DNA of 64,000 bases from NCBI RefSeq assembly GCF_010211765.1, contig NZ_PDWO01000008.1:62001-126000 (forward strand), in the 5' to 3' direction. Below are positions 8,899 to 19,851 of this stretch, piece by piece. This DNA is from Pseudoxanthomonas kaohsiungensis. GTDB taxonomy: Bacteria > Pseudomonadota > Gammaproteobacteria > Xanthomonadales > Xanthomonadaceae. A program made the position numbers and the translations under genes. Each line of letters opens with the position of its first letter. The stretch's first letter is position 1. The notes below the pieces were generated by a model. It saw only the letters and a list, made by a program, of their open reading frames with translations, was not told the DNA's origin and did not search any database.

Positions 8899-10440
8899 AT
8901 GTCCCCCCGCCTTCCGAAATACTGGCCGCTTGCCGCCGCCGCATTGCTGTGCATCGTTCCCGCCGCCCACGCGCAGCGGGTCTCGGCCAAGGACAGGGCC
9001 GCCTCCGACGCGCTGGTCCAGCGCATGTCCGCCGCCGAGCAGCGCTACCGGGACGCCCTGGTGCTGGCCGCCAATGGCGATCCCAAGGGCACCACCGAGA
9101 GCAACGCGGCGCTGGAGGACATGGAGGACGTGGTCGACGCCTGCGTGAAGCAGAAGGGCTGCCCGCTGTCGGACGTGCTGGCGACCTGGAAGCGCCTGCT
9201 CAAGGCCGAGGTCGACGCCGCCGGCGAGGAGCTGGACGAGGATCCCGGCGAGGAAGGCCTGCTGGAGGCCGATACCGCGCTGGCCGCCGACATCCCCGAG
9301 GCCGCGCGCGCGGCGCGACTGCTCGGCGACGACCATCGCCACACCTTCGACCGCATGGTCGAGTTCAATCCGGCGATCCAGGCCGGCATCCGCCGCTGGC
9401 TGACCGACATGCGCCCGCAGCTGATGACCAGCTACGAAAACTACCGGACCATGCGCCACCTGATGTGGCCGGAGTTCGAACGCCGCGGCCTGCCGGAGGC
9501 GCTGCTGTTCGGGATCATGGCCAAGGAATCCAACGGCCGCGTGCATGCGGTCTCGCGCGCCGGCGCCGCCGGGCCGATGCAGTTCATGCCGGCCACCGGG
9601 CGCCGCTTCGGGCTCGGCCCGGACGACAGCGGTTTCGACAGCCGCTACGACCCGCGCAGCGCGGCCATGGCCAGCGCCGCCTACCTCAACGAGCGGCTGC
9701 GCCAGCTCAACAACGACCTGGAGCTGTCGCTGGCCGGCTACAACGGCGGCGAAGGCCGGGCCCTGCGCGTGCACCGGCAGAGCGGCGGCACCGGCTTCTG
9801 GAACGCCTCGGTCTACGACCAGTTCCCGGCCGAGACCCGCGATTACGTGCCGATGGTGATCGCCGCGGCGTGGATCTACCTGCACCCGCGCCAGTACGGC
9901 GTGGTCTTCCCGAAGGTCGATGCGCAGCCGGCGCAGCTCAGGCTCACGCGCCCGGCCAGCATCTACGAGCTGACCGTGTGCCTGGGCAACAGCGGCAACC
10001 GCGACGGCTACATGCGCGCGCTGCGCAACCTCAATCCGCGCTATGAAGCGGAGGCGTGGATCCCGGCCGGTACCGTGCTCAGCGCGACCACGCGCATCGT
10101 CGGCCTGTACCACCGCCATTGCGAGCACGGCCCGCGTGCCGACCTGGCCCGCGCGCTGGTGACGGCCAACGTCAATGCGGCCATCGTCAGCGACACCCCG
10201 GCTGGCAATGTCGCGGTGGGCGACCTGGTGAGCCTGCCGGGCGAGGTCGCCGCGCCGGCCCCGGCCCCGGCCAAGGCGAGGGCGCGTACCCATCGCGTGG
10301 CCAAGGGCGACACCCTCGGTCGCATCGCCCAGCGTTACGACTGCGAGGTCAAGGCGCTGGCCCGGGCGAACGGGCTCAAGGCGCCCGCCTACAGCGTGCG
10401 CCAGGGCCAGCAACTGAAGCTGGAAGGCTGCGGATCGTAG
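8899..10440 (+). CDS. mltD: Membrane-bound lytic murein transglycosylase D-like
   Basis: Periplasmic enzyme that cleaves peptidoglycan glycan strands. From the ATG giving MSPRLPKYWPLAAAALLC the protein is 513 aa with a signal peptide ending near AHA; an ATG 17 codons earlier is in frame but places extra residues before the signal. The SLT domain is clear: catalytic Glu in IMAKESNGR, then AAGPMQFMPATGRRFGL and NGGEGRALR. A single C-terminal LysM domain (HRVAKGDTLGRIAQRY to GQQLKLEG) should bind peptidoglycan. There is no lipobox cysteine, so it may be soluble or loosely attached. Confidence 0.93.
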   Translation: MSPRLPKYWPLAAAALLCIVPAAHAQRVSAKDRAASDALVQRMSAAEQRYRDALVLAANGDPKGTTESNAALEDMEDVVDACVKQKGCPLSDVLATWKRLLKAEVDAAGEELDEDPGEEGLLEADTALAADIPEAARAARLLGDDHRHTFDRMVEFNPAIQAGIRRWLTDMRPQLMTSYENYRTMRHLMWPEFERRGLPEALLFGIMAKESNGRVHAVSRAGAAGPMQFMPATGRRFGLGPDDSGFDSRYDPRSAAMASAAYLNERLRQLNNDLELSLAGYNGGEGRALRVHRQSGGTGFWNASVYDQFPAETRDYVPMVIAAAWIYLHPRQYGVVFPKVDAQPAQLRLTRPASIYELTVCLGNSGNRDGYMRALRNLNPRYEAEAWIPAGTVLSATTRIVGLYHRHCEHGPRADLARALVTANVNAAIVSDTPAGNVAVGDLVSLPGEVAAPAPAPAKARARTHRVAKGDTLGRIAQRYDCEVKALARANGLKAPAYSVRQGQQLKLEGCGS

Positions 10441-10488
10441 GCCGTTCTCGATGGGCGGCACGAGGTCGCCTGTGTCCGGGGCGTCGTG

Positions 10489-10799
10489 TCGCCGATGAAT
10501 CGGCTCCTACATGGCCACAAGCCGCCGCGCTCCCTGTAGGAGCCCATCCTCATGGGCGACCGCGGGCATCCGACCAACAGGGCGTCGTCCGTGCCGACGC
10601 CGTCGGGTCGCCGATGAATCGGCTCCTACATGGCCAGAAGCCGCCGCGCTTCCTGCAGGAGCCCATCCTCATGGGCGACCGGGGCATCCGGCCAACGAGG
10701 CGTCGTCCGTGCCGACGCCGTCGGGTCGCCGATGAATCGGCTCCTACATGGCGAGAAGCCGCCGCGCTCCCTGTAGGAGCCCATCCTCATGGGCGACCG
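10489..10799. repeat. Three tandem inverted REP pairs
   Basis: The 415-nt space between mltD and psd holds three copies of a 118-119-nt unit starting at 10489, 10608 and 10726. Each unit has a GTAG-headed hairpin on the minus strand (TCGCCGATGAATCGGCTCC) and another on the plus strand (GTAGGAGCCCATCCTCATGG), about 30 nt apart, then a spacer containing GCGTCGTCCGTGCCGACGCC. Copies differ by only a few bases, so the amplification looks recent. No gene is seen here. Confidence 0.9.
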
Positions 10800-10855
10800 G
10801 ACATCGGCCCCGCGAGGGCGTCGCCAGTGCACCCGCGCCGCCGACGGACCGGCGC

Positions 10856-11701
10856 CTAGGGTCGATACGCCAGGGCCTGCCCCAGCCGCACCGGCGACTC
10901 GGCCGCCAGGCCGGGCGCCAGCGTCGCCGCGCCCGGCGGCAACAGTACTACTACCGTGGAGCCGTAATTGAACCGCGCCATCTCGGCGAAGCGCTCCAGC
11001 ACGATGCCCTTGCCGCGCCAGTCCTTGCGGGTGACGTCGTCGCCGTAGGCGGGGATCTCCTCGCCGCTCCACACCGTTTCCACGCCCGAGACCAGCAGGG
11101 CGCCGACCATCACCGAGGCCATCGGCCCGAAGTCGGTGTCGAAATGGCAAACCAGCCGCTCGTTGCGCGCGAACAGCCGCGGCACCCCGCGCACGGCGGC
11201 CGGGCCGACGCTGAAAAGGCGGCCGGGCACGTGCACCGTTTCGCGCAGGACCCCGGTCCAGGGCATGTGCACGCGGTGGTAGTCACGTGGCGACAGGTAC
11301 ACGGTGGCGAAGCTGCCGCCGGCGAACACGCGCGCGGCCTCGGCATCGCCAAGCAGCTCGCTGGCGGTGAACGACTGGCCCTTGGCCTGGAAGATACGGC
11401 CGTCGGCCTCGATCGCACCGAGCTGGCTGATCCGGCCGTCGGCCGGCATCAGCAGCGCGCGCGGATCCGGATCCGGGGTGCGCGCGCCCGGCTTGAGCGC
11501 GCGGGTGAAGAACGCATTGAAGCTGGGATAGGCGCTCGGATCCGGCTGCGCCGCCTCGGCCAGGTCGACGTCGAAGCGGCGCACCACCGTGTCGATGAAG
11601 CGCTGCTTGAGCCAGGGATTCTCCGAATACGCGGCGCTGCGCGCGATCGAGCACAGCAGCCGGTGTGGCAGGGCCCAGCTCAGCGTGGTCAGCAGGCTCA
11701 T
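10856..11701 (-). CDS. psd: Phosphatidylserine decarboxylase proenzyme
   Basis: Makes phosphatidylethanolamine from phosphatidylserine at the inner membrane. The 281-aa proenzyme has the autocleavage motif as YGST with Ser248, where the serine becomes the pyruvoyl group of the alpha chain; LGST is the common form, so tyrosine replaces leucine. [11 protein letters not shown] and [14 protein letters not shown] are the conserved catalytic segments, the latter with the base histidine. Its ATG overlaps the stop of the upstream SCO1 gene by four bases (ATGA), an unusual functional pairing. Confidence 0.95.
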   Translation of the reverse strand: MSLLTTLSWALPHRLLCSIARSAAYSENPWLKQRFIDTVVRRFDVDLAEAAQPDPSAYPSFNAFFTRALKPGARTPDPDPRALLMPADGRISQLGAIEADGRIFQAKGQSFTASELLGDAEAARVFAGGSFATVYLSPRDYHRVHMPWTGVLRETVHVPGRLFSVGPAAVRGVPRLFARNERLVCHFDTDFGPMASVMVGALLVSGVETVWSGEEIPAYGDDVTRKDWRGKGIVLERFAEMARFNYGSTVVVLLPPGAATLAPGLAAESPVRLGQALAYRP

Positions 11702-12351
11702 GGCGCGCGGTCCGCGGAGGTCAGGCGGGCCAGGTCGTCGGCGATGGCCGCCGGCTTGAACGGCGGGCGGATCAGCCCGGCCAGGCGGCCCTGCGGATCG
11801 AGCACGGCGATATTGGCCGAGTGGTCGACGCTGTAGTCCTGCGGGTTCTGGTCGAAGCCCTTGCCGGGCACCTTCATGAAGACGAAGCCGATCGAGGTGG
11901 CGAACTTCTCCAGCGCCGGCACGTCGGCGGTCGCGGCCAGCGTGTCCGGATGGAAGGCGTGGGCGTATTCGCCGGCCTTGCCGGGGGTGTCGCGATCCGG
12001 GTCCACCGACACGAACAGCACGCGCGGGCGGGTCGATTCGGGCAGCGCTTCCCACTGCTTCTGCGCCTGCGCCAGTTCGGCCAGGGTGGTGGGGCACACG
12101 TCCGGGCAGAAGGTGAAGCCCAGGAACACCAGGGTCCAGTGCCCGGCGAGCTCGCCAGGCACCAGCGGCGTGCCGTCGGACTGGCGCAGGTTGAAGGCCG
12201 GCAGATCGCGCGGCTGCGGCAACAGCGTCACCGCCTGCAGCGGCGGGGCGGCCGGCGCATCGTCGCGGCCCAGGAAGTGGAAGGCGGCCAGCAGGCCCAG
12301 GCCGGCGGCCAGTGCGGCGACGAGGATGTAGCCGAAGGTGCGGTTGAACAT
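11698..12351 (-). CDS. SCO1/SenC/PrrC family copper chaperone
   Basis: Membrane-anchored, periplasm-facing thioredoxin-fold protein that helps build the CuA site of cytochrome oxidase. The 217 aa comprise one N-terminal transmembrane helix (about 8-26), the copper-binding pair Cys82 and Cys86 in [10 protein letters not shown], and the third ligand histidine in [21 protein letters not shown] is the conserved strand between them. It is translationally coupled to psd (four-base overlap) and divergent from prmB. No oxidase gene is in this window. Confidence 0.94.
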   Translation of the reverse strand: MFNRTFGYILVAALAAGLGLLAAFHFLGRDDAPAAPPLQAVTLLPQPRDLPAFNLRQSDGTPLVPGELAGHWTLVFLGFTFCPDVCPTTLAELAQAQKQWEALPESTRPRVLFVSVDPDRDTPGKAGEYAHAFHPDTLAATADVPALEKFATSIGFVFMKVPGKGFDQNPQDYSVDHSANIAVLDPQGRLAGLIRPPFKPAAIADDLARLTSADRAP

Positions 12352-12425
12352 GCGGTCCAGCGTCCGGGAAGGGTTTTCGTGCCGGCCATGATAGCGGCAG
12401 GGGCGGGTACGGACCGTCGATGGCC

Positions 12426-12431
12426 TATAAT
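12426..12431 (+). promoter_or_regulatory. Candidate -10 box of prmB
   Basis: TATAAT 43 nt upstream of the prmB ATG in the divergent region with the SCO1 gene. The -35 region is not recognisable. Confidence 0.4.
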
Positions 12432-12474
12432 CGCGGGCCGTTTCCGACCCGGCCGCCACGCGCGGCGCCGCGCC

Positions 12475-13404
12475 ATGACCGCAGATCCGGCCGCCGAGCT
12501 GCACACGATCATCGACCTGATCCGCTACGGCGGCAGTCGCTTCAACGAGGCCGGGCTCACCTTCGGCCACAGCTACGACAACGCGATGGACGAGGCCACG
12601 CAGCTGGTCCTGCACGCGCTGCACCTGCCGCACGACCTGAGCCCGGTCTACGGCCAGTCGCGGCTGACCACGCGCGAGAAGCACCGGATCCTGGCCCTGT
12701 TCCAGCGCCGCATCGACGAGCGCGTGCCGGCGGCCTACCTCACCGGCGAGGCGTGGTTCGCGGGCTTGAGCTTCAAGAGCGATGCGCGCGCGCTGGTGCC
12801 GCGCTCGCCCATCGCCGAGCTGATCGAGTCGGGCTTCGAGCCGTGGCTGGGCGGGCGCGAAGTGCGCCACGCGCTGGACCTGTGCACCGGCTCGGGCTGC
12901 ATCGCCATTGCGATGGGCCACCACAACCCGGACTGGCAGGTCGACGGCGTGGACATCAGCGACGACGCGCTGGCCCTGGCCGCCGAGAACAAGGCGCGCC
13001 TGCACGCCGACAACGTGACCCTGCTCAAGTCCGACCTGTTCGCCGGGCTGACCGGGCGCCACTACGAGCTGATCGTCACCAATCCGCCGTACGTGACCGA
13101 CGACGAGACGGACGCGCTGCCCCGCGAATACTCGTACGAGCCGGAACTGGGCTTGCGTGCCGGCCCGGACGGGCTGGACCTGGTGCTGAAGATCCTGCGC
13201 GACGCGCCGCTGCACTTGTCGCAGGACGGCCTGCTGATCTGCGAGGTCGGCGAATCCGAGCGCCACCTCGTCAGGCTGTTGCCGGAGCTGGACCTGGCCT
13301 GGATCGAGTTCAAGGTCGGGCAGATGGGCATCTTCGCGGTCGAATGCCGCGAGCTGATCGCGCACAACGCGCGCATCGCCGAGCTGGCTGCGGCGCGGGG
13401 TTGA
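12475..13404 (+). CDS. prmB: 50S ribosomal protein L3 glutamine methyltransferase
   Basis: SAM-dependent methyltransferase of the HemK family that modifies a glutamine of ribosomal protein L3. The 309 aa have an N-terminal helical domain (HTIIDLIRYGGSRFNEAGL is characteristic of PrmB), the SAM loop DLCTGSGCIAIA, and the glutamine-binding catalytic motif NPPYV. FEPWLGGREVRH and GPDGLDLVLKIL are also family segments. A longer reading frame runs upstream across the divergent promoter, but the MTADPAAELH start gives the usual length. Confidence 0.95.
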   Translation: MTADPAAELHTIIDLIRYGGSRFNEAGLTFGHSYDNAMDEATQLVLHALHLPHDLSPVYGQSRLTTREKHRILALFQRRIDERVPAAYLTGEAWFAGLSFKSDARALVPRSPIAELIESGFEPWLGGREVRHALDLCTGSGCIAIAMGHHNPDWQVDGVDISDDALALAAENKARLHADNVTLLKSDLFAGLTGRHYELIVTNPPYVTDDETDALPREYSYEPELGLRAGPDGLDLVLKILRDAPLHLSQDGLLICEVGESERHLVRLLPELDLAWIEFKVGQMGIFAVECRELIAHNARIAELAAARG

Positions 13405-13475
13405 GGCGGGCAGGGCGTGCGTCGGCTGCGGCCGTACGCCTGCTTCCCATGGTCTAGAAGCAGGAGCGCGGGCGC

Positions 13476-13601
13476 CGGAAGGAGTCCGCCAGCGCACGGG
13501 GTGTGGTCCATCCCTCGGGCAGGCGTCCTGCCTTTACTCGGGTCGTGGCACATCCATGTGCCACTTGGACCATCCCCCGTGCGGCGGCGGACGCCCTTCC
13601 G
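13476..13601 (+). repeat. Cruciform dispersed repeat, copy A
   Basis: A 126-nt element in the 340-nt gap before aroC. Its ends are imperfect inverted repeats (CGGAAGGAGTCCGCC ... GGCGGACGCCCTTCCG), extended inward by GCACGGGG on both arms. Inside are two smaller hairpins: GGCAGGCGTCCTGCC at 13518-13532 and GTGGCACATCCATGTGCCAC at 13545-13564. Related copies lie at 23833 and 24183. No reading frame is conserved between them. The rest of this gap holds no gene I can support. Confidence 0.8.
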
Positions 13602-13745
13602 AAGCGAGCGCTCTTGGCGCTTCTCACAGAAGGTGGAAACCGTTGCCAAGGCAACATTTCCCCCAGCCTGCCGCACTGCAGCAGTGGCGCCCGATATGCG
13701 ATCCTAGCCCGTCTTCCCACCGGTTCCCCTCCGCGGAGCGGCGTC

Positions 13746-14867
13746 TTGAGCAGCAACACCTTCGGCAAGCTGTTGTCGGTCACCACCTTCGGCGAATCGC
13801 ATGGCCCGGCCATCGGCTGCGTCGTCGATGGTTGCCCGCCCGGGCTGGAGATCGCAGCGGAGGAGTTCGCCCCCGACCTGGAGCGGCGCGCCACCGGCAA
13901 GAGCCGCCATACCTCCGCGCGGCGCGAGGCCGACGAGGTCGAGATCCTGTCCGGGGTTTACGAAGGCCGCACCACCGGCACGCCGATCGCGCTGCTGATC
14001 CGCAACACCGACGCGCGCAGCAAGGACTACGCGAACATCGCCGCGCAGTTCCGCCCCGGCCATGCCGACTACACCTACTGGCAGAAGTACGGCATCCGCG
14101 ACCCTCGCGGCGGTGGCCGCAGTTCGGCGCGCGAAACCACCATGCGCGTGGCCGCGGCGGTGATCGCCAAGAAGTGGCTGCGCCAGCGCTACGGCGTCAC
14201 CGTGCGCGGCTTCCTGTCCCAGCTCGGTGAGGTCAGGCCCGCGGGCTTCGAATGGAGCGCGGTGGAGGGCAACCCGTTCTTCTGGCCGCATGCGGCACAG
14301 GTGCCGGAACTCGAGGCGTACATGGACGCGCTGCGCAAGTCCGGCGATTCGGTCGGCGCGCGCGTCACCGTGGTGGCCGACGGCGTGCCGCCGGGCTGGG
14401 GCGAACCGATCTACGGCAAGCTAGACGGCGACCTGGCCGCCGCGCTGATGAGCATCAACGCGGTCAAGGGCGTGGAGATCGGCGACGGCTTCGACGTCGT
14501 CGCGCAGAAGGGCACCGTGCACCGCGACCTGATCGCGCCGGAGGGCTTCGCCAGCAACCATGCCGGCGGCATCCTCGGCGGCATCTCCACCGGCCAGCAG
14601 GTGGTGGCTTCGATCGCGCTCAAGCCGACGTCGAGCCTGCGCCTGCCCGGGCCGACGGTCGACCTGCACGGCGATCCGGTCGAAGTGGTCACCACCGGCC
14701 GCCATGATCCCTGCGTCGGCATCCGCGCCACCCCCATCGCCGAGGCGATGGTCGCGCTGGTGCTGATGGACCAGGCCCTGCGCCACCGCGCCCAGTGCGG
14801 GGATGTCGGCGAGGTCTCCCCGCGGATTCCGGCCGGTCCCGGCCTGGGCGAAGGCGGGCAGGACTAG
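13746..14867 (+). CDS. aroC: Chorismate synthase
   Basis: Last step of the shikimate pathway: 5-enolpyruvylshikimate-3-phosphate to chorismate, needing reduced FMN. The 373 aa start at a TTG with GGAG seven nt upstream, giving [20 protein letters not shown]; the frame extends further upstream, but only through the cruciform repeat. Family signatures [15 protein letters not shown]-like ([16 protein letters not shown]), [16 protein letters not shown] and [17 protein letters not shown] are all present. The 2-hydroxyacid dehydrogenase begins three nt after its stop, so the two are likely cotranscribed. Confidence 0.96.
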   Translation: MSSNTFGKLLSVTTFGESHGPAIGCVVDGCPPGLEIAAEEFAPDLERRATGKSRHTSARREADEVEILSGVYEGRTTGTPIALLIRNTDARSKDYANIAAQFRPGHADYTYWQKYGIRDPRGGGRSSARETTMRVAAAVIAKKWLRQRYGVTVRGFLSQLGEVRPAGFEWSAVEGNPFFWPHAAQVPELEAYMDALRKSGDSVGARVTVVADGVPPGWGEPIYGKLDGDLAAALMSINAVKGVEIGDGFDVVAQKGTVHRDLIAPEGFASNHAGGILGGISTGQQVVASIALKPTSSLRLPGPTVDLHGDPVEVVTTGRHDPCVGIRATPIAEAMVALVLMDQALRHRAQCGDVGEVSPRIPAGPGLGEGGQD

Positions 14868-14870
14868 GCC

Positions 14871-15962
14871 ATGGCCGTCGCGCGTCCCCGCGTCTGGGTG
14901 TCGCAGCCGCTGTTCGACGACATCGTCGACCAGCTGGCGGCGCATTGCGACGTGGACGCCGTGGCGACGGTCACCGAACACGCGCCGGCCGACGTGGCCG
15001 CGGCGCTGCGCGACGCCGACGGCGCGCTGGTCACCCTCAACGAACGCATCGGCGCGGCCGAGCTGGCCACCGCGCCGCGACTGCGCGCGATCGCCAATGT
15101 CGGCGTCGGTTACAACAACCTGGACATCGATGCGCTCGATGCGCGCGGCATCATCGCGACCAACACGCCCGACGTGCTGACCGAGACCACGGCCGACCTG
15201 GGTTTCGCCCTGCTGATGGCGGCCGCGCGCCGGATCACCGAATCAGAGCGCTGGCTGCGCGAGGGGCAATGGAAGCAGTGGTCGTTCTCGACCATGCTCG
15301 GCGCCGACATCCATGGCAGCACGCTGGGCATCCTGGGCATGGGCCGGATCGGGCAGGCCATCGCCCGCCGCGGCCACCACGGCTTCGGCATGAAGGTGCT
15401 GTACCACAACCGGTCGCGCCTGCCCGAAACGGTGGAGCGCCAGGTCGGCGCGCGCCACGTGGGATTCGAAGAACTGCTGGCGCAGGCCGACCACCTGGTG
15501 CTGGTGCTGCCGTACTCGGCGGCCAGCCACCACATCATCGATGCCGCCGCACTGGCGCGGATGAAGCCGACCGCCACGCTGGTGAACGTCGCCCGCGGTG
15601 GCCTGGTCGACGAGCTGGCGCTGGCCGATGCGCTGGCCAACGGCCGCCTCGCGGCGGCTGGCCTGGACGTCTACGAAGGCGAGCCGGAGGTGCGGACGGA
15701 GCTTCTGGCGCTGCGCAACGTGGTGCTGACCCCGCACGTCGGCAGCGCCAGCCTGGCCACGCGCCGGGCGATGGTGCAGTTGGCGGTGGACAACCTGGCT
15801 GCCGCGCTGGGGTTCGGCCCGAACGCGGGCAATCCGCCCACGCCGGTCACCGCCAAGAAATCGACCATCGCCACTGCCGGCATTACCGGCGCGGGCAAAA
15901 CCGCCGCCGGCTCGATTACCGATATTGCCGGCGCGGGCAAAACCGCGGCCGGCAAACGGTAG
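14871..15962 (+). CDS. D-2-hydroxyacid dehydrogenase (glyoxylate/hydroxypyruvate reductase type)
   Basis: NAD(P)H-dependent reductase of the D-isomer 2-hydroxyacid dehydrogenase family; 363 aa. Cofactor loop GILGMGRIGQAIARR and the catalytic set Arg in VNVARGG, Glu in YEGEPE and His in LTPHVGSAS are present. NVGVGYNNLDIDALDARGI and the overall layout fit the GhrB subgroup. After the expected end (NPPTPV) there is an extra tail of about 36 residues in which GAGKTAAG occurs twice 14 residues apart. The neighbours aroC and asd suggest general metabolism; the substrate is not determined. Confidence 0.9.
   Translation: MAVARPRVWVSQPLFDDIVDQLAAHCDVDAVATVTEHAPADVAAALRDADGALVTLNERIGAAELATAPRLRAIANVGVGYNNLDIDALDARGIIATNTPDVLTETTADLGFALLMAAARRITESERWLREGQWKQWSFSTMLGADIHGSTLGILGMGRIGQAIARRGHHGFGMKVLYHNRSRLPETVERQVGARHVGFEELLAQADHLVLVLPYSAASHHIIDAAALARMKPTATLVNVARGGLVDELALADALANGRLAAAGLDVYEGEPEVRTELLALRNVVLTPHVGSASLATRRAMVQLAVDNLAAALGFGPNAGNPPTPVTAKKSTIATAGITGAGKTAAGSITDIAGAGKTAAGKR
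15888..15946 (+). repeat. In-gene direct repeat in dehydrogenase tail
   Basis: The 17-mer GGCGCGGGCAAAACCGC occurs at 15888-15904 and 15930-15946, exactly 42 nt apart, inside the coding sequence. It encodes the duplicated GAGKTAAG segment. Confidence 0.75.
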
Positions 15963-16095
15963 GGAACCTCCCAGGCGCTCGACGACACAGCCGAGCCGCA
16001 CCCCCGGAAGAGGTTCCCCGAACCCGGCCCGCACGCGCGCACCGCGCGACACCGCATCCAACTATCCCGATTACAGAACGGAACCGAGAACACCC

Positions 16096-17121
<1,026 letters not shown>

Positions 17122-17133
17122 GCCAGGCACGGT

Positions 17134-17163
17134 GACCGGCCGCGCGGAATCGCGCGGCCGGTC
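17134..17163 (+). terminator. Hairpin after asd
   Basis: A 13-bp perfect stem GACCGGCCGCGCG with a GAAT loop, 12 nt past the asd stop. It has no T tract, so termination strength is uncertain. Confidence 0.5.
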
Positions 17164-17187
17164 CACGGCCCCGATCGGTGCCGATGC

Positions 17188-17259
17188 GTAGAGCGGGGCT
17201 TGCCCCGCTGCGCTCGACGGGCCACGCGGGCGAAGGCAGCGGGGCAAGCCCCGCTCTAC
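17188..17259. repeat. Inverted REP pair between asd and fimV
   Basis: Two GTAG-type hairpins in opposite orientation at 17188-17209 and 17238-17259, with sequences identical to those of the pair at 6048-6113 but a different spacer. Confidence 0.85.
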
Positions 17260-17317
17260 GCGCGCGACCCGGGGGGGCGACCCCGCAGGTCGGCTGCTAA
17301 CAGGGCGGGGTGTCCGC

Positions 17318-17323
17318 TATAGT
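17318..17323 (+). promoter_or_regulatory. Candidate -10 box of fimV
   Basis: TATAGT ends seven nt before the ATG at 17331. If used, transcription would start at or next to the start codon, giving a leaderless mRNA. Confidence 0.4.
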
Positions 17324-17330
17324 GCGCCGC

Positions 17331-19061
17331 ATGAGAATCAGGGGACGGGGCGCCACGCGCCCATGGCACTGGCTGCTGGCCATCGGCCTGTCGCTGCTCA
17401 GCGGCGGCGCGATGGCGCTCGGACTGGGCCAGATCCGGGTGCTGTCGGCGCCCGGCCAGCCGCTGCTGGCCGAGATCCCGATCATCTCCAACGAGCCGGG
17501 CGAGCTGGAGAACGCGCGCGCGCGGCTGGCTTCGCCGGAAACCTTCGCCCGGGTCGGCCTGCAGCCGCCTTCGGGCCTGGTCAGCGACCTGCAGTTCGAG
17601 ATCGTGGCCGACGCGCAGGGCCGCGCGGTGGTCCGCGTCACCAGCAGCGCACCGGTCGACGTGCCGTCGCTGGGCTTCCTGGTCGAGGTCGATTGGGGCC
17701 AGGGCCGGCTGGTCCGCGAATACTCAGCCCTGGTGGCCGCACCGCAGACCGCCGCGGCGATCGAGGCGCCGGTGATCGAGGCACCGCGCGCGATGCCGTC
17801 CGACGCGATCGTCCGCGAGCCACAACCGGCGGCCGCCGCCGCCGAGACTGCGCCCGAGGCCGAGGCCGAACCCGTCGCCCCCGCGCCGGCGGCGCCCACC
17901 GCGCCCCGCGCCATGGCAAGCCCCGTCGCGCCTGCCGCCCCCGGGGAGCTCCTGATGCGGGTCGAGCGTGGCCAGACCCTGTCCCAGGTCGCCGCCGGCA
18001 TGGACCGCGGCGGACGCACCATCAACGAAGCGATGGTGGCCCTGCTGCGCGCCAATCCCGAGGCGTTCATCGGCGGCAACATCCATCGCGTCCGCGCAGG
18101 GGCCGAATTGCGCATGCCCGGCGACGCCGATTTCGGCCAGGCCGATGCGGCCGGCGCCGCGGCCCTGGTCCGCGAACAGACCGCGCAGTGGCGCCAGGCT
18201 GCGCGGCCGGTCCTGCAACCGGCCGAGGCAGGCGCGGCGACGGCGACCGCGTCGGTTGCCGACAGCCCGGCGGCGCCGTCGGCCAACGCGCCTTCCGGTG
18301 CGCGGCTCGAAATCGCACCGGCGGTCGCGGCGTCGGGTACCCAGGCAACAGAATCCGGACTCGGTACCGGTGGCGAGGGCGACATGCTGGCAAACGAACA
18401 ACTGCGCCAGGCCCAGGAAGACCTGGCCACGCGCGACTCGGAACTGGCGGAGCTGCGCAGCCGGGTCGAGGAACTGGAGAAGATGCAGCAGCAGCAGCTC
18501 AAGCTGATCGAGCTCAAGGACAGCGAGCTGGCGGCCGCGCAGCAGACCCTGGCGCGGACCAACGCCGCCGGCGCCGCCCAGGGTGGCGATTCCGCCGCCC
18601 CTGCCTGGCTTTGGGCCGGTGCCGGCCTGCTGGTGCTCGCCGCACTGGCCTGGTGGTTCGCGCGCCGGCCCAAGCCGAGTCCGATTCCGTCTTCACGTGG
18701 CCGCGGTTTCGATGCCGCGGCGCTGGCCGCGGCGCTGCCGCAGCCGGCGTCCGACCCGACGCTGGCGGTCGACGCCCCGGAGGAGGCACACCACGCACCG
18801 GAAGACGTCCCTTACCCGGCCCAGGCACATCCCGACGACGGCGCCGTGCCGGCATGGCACACCGGTGCCGCCGCGGGCGCGGGGATCGGCCTGGCTTCGT
18901 TGAATCCGTCCCCGGCTGGCCGCGAGCGCCTGGAACTGGCGATCGCCTACCTGGACCTGGGCGACGTGGAGACTGCGCGCTCGCTGCTGCACGAAGTGGC
19001 CGCCGGACACGACCCGTCCGCGCGCGACGAAGCGGCGCAGCTGCTGCGCGAGATCGGCTGA
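17331..19061 (+). CDS. fimV: FimV/HubP-family polar landmark protein
   Basis: Inner-membrane, peptidoglycan-interacting protein needed for type IV pilus function and polar organisation in relatives. The order is: signal peptide ending GGAMALGLG; the FimV N-terminal domain ([26 protein letters not shown]); a proline/alanine-rich linker; a LysM-like segment ([13 protein letters not shown]); a coiled coil ([20 protein letters not shown]); a transmembrane helix ([17 protein letters not shown]); and the C-terminal FimV motif [20 protein letters not shown]. At 576 aa it is short for the family. A GTG 21 nt earlier is in frame; ATG is chosen because the -10 box lies between them. Confidence 0.92.
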   Translation: MRIRGRGATRPWHWLLAIGLSLLSGGAMALGLGQIRVLSAPGQPLLAEIPIISNEPGELENARARLASPETFARVGLQPPSGLVSDLQFEIVADAQGRAVVRVTSSAPVDVPSLGFLVEVDWGQGRLVREYSALVAAPQTAAAIEAPVIEAPRAMPSDAIVREPQPAAAAAETAPEAEAEPVAPAPAAPTAPRAMASPVAPAAPGELLMRVERGQTLSQVAAGMDRGGRTINEAMVALLRANPEAFIGGNIHRVRAGAELRMPGDADFGQADAAGAAALVREQTAQWRQAARPVLQPAEAGAATATASVADSPAAPSANAPSGARLEIAPAVAASGTQATESGLGTGGEGDMLANEQLRQAQEDLATRDSELAELRSRVEELEKMQQQQLKLIELKDSELAAAQQTLARTNAAGAAQGGDSAAPAWLWAGAGLLVLAALAWWFARRPKPSPIPSSRGRGFDAAALAAALPQPASDPTLAVDAPEEAHHAPEDVPYPAQAHPDDGAVPAWHTGAAAGAGIGLASLNPSPAGRERLELAIAYLDLGDVETARSLLHEVAAGHDPSARDEAAQLLREIG

Positions 19062-19077
19062 GCGGGAAGCGTCAGCC

Positions 19078-19851
19078 ATGCGTTATGCGCTGGGCGTCGA
19101 GTACGACGGCAGCGGCTTCCAGGGATGGCAGGGACTGGGGCCGTCCGGGCCGCCGACCGTGCAGGCCGCGCTCGAGGCCGCGCTGTCCTCGGTGGCCGAC
19201 CAGGCCATCACCGTGACCTGTGCGGGTCGCACCGACGCCGGCGTCCATGCCGAATGCCAGGTGGTGCACTTCGACAGCACCGCGCAGCGCGATCCGCGCG
19301 CGTGGACCCTGGGCGTCACCGGCCGGCTGCCGCCGGCCGTGTGCGTGCGCTGGTGCGTGCCGGTGCCGCTGGAATTCAACGCGCGTTTCTCGGCGCGGGC
19401 GCGCCGCTACCGCTACCGGCTGGTCAACCGCCAGGTCCGGCCGGCGCTCTATCGGCACATGATGGCGTGGGAGCGGCGGCGGCTGGATGCGGAGGCCATG
19501 CACCGCGCCGCCCAGGCGCTGCTGGGCGAGAACGACTTCAGCGCCTTCCGCACCGTGCACTGCCAGGCGCCGCACGCCCGCCGCGACCTGCAGGAGGTGC
19601 GGGTGCGCCGGGTCGGCGAGGTGGTGGAGATCGAAGTCCAGGCCAACGCATTCCTCCATCACATGGTCCGGAATATCGTGGGCTCGCTGCTGGAAGTGGG
19701 CGCGGGCGTGCGTGACGAGGGCTGGATCGCCCGCCTGCTGGCCGGGCGCGACCGCACCCTGGCCGGCCCGACCGCGCCGCCGCAGGGACTGGTGTTCCTG
19801 CACCCCCTGTATCCACGAGAATGGGGCCTGCCCGAGGAGGTGAGCCTGTGA
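19078..19851 (+). CDS. truA: tRNA pseudouridine(38-40) synthase
   Basis: Isomerises uridines 38-40 of the tRNA anticodon arm. The 257 aa carry the catalytic Asp53 in [11 protein letters not shown], the start motif [17 protein letters not shown], and the C-terminal block [19 protein letters not shown]. It begins 16 nt after fimV and overlaps trpF by four bases (GTGA), so fimV-truA-trpF probably form one transcript. Confidence 0.97.
   Translation: MRYALGVEYDGSGFQGWQGLGPSGPPTVQAALEAALSSVADQAITVTCAGRTDAGVHAECQVVHFDSTAQRDPRAWTLGVTGRLPPAVCVRWCVPVPLEFNARFSARARRYRYRLVNRQVRPALYRHMMAWERRRLDAEAMHRAAQALLGENDFSAFRTVHCQAPHARRDLQEVRVRRVGEVVEIEVQANAFLHHMVRNIVGSLLEVGAGVRDEGWIARLLAGRDRTLAGPTAPPQGLVFLHPLYPREWGLPEEVSL

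Noticed and set aside
13503-13745. N-terminal extension of AroC by 81 codons
   Set aside because: The extra sequence is the cruciform repeat; TTG with GGAG gives the normal chorismate synthase start.
15880-15962. Walker A motif in the dehydrogenase tail
   Set aside because: GITGAGKT fits the bare pattern, but it is a low-complexity repeat with no P-loop fold around it.
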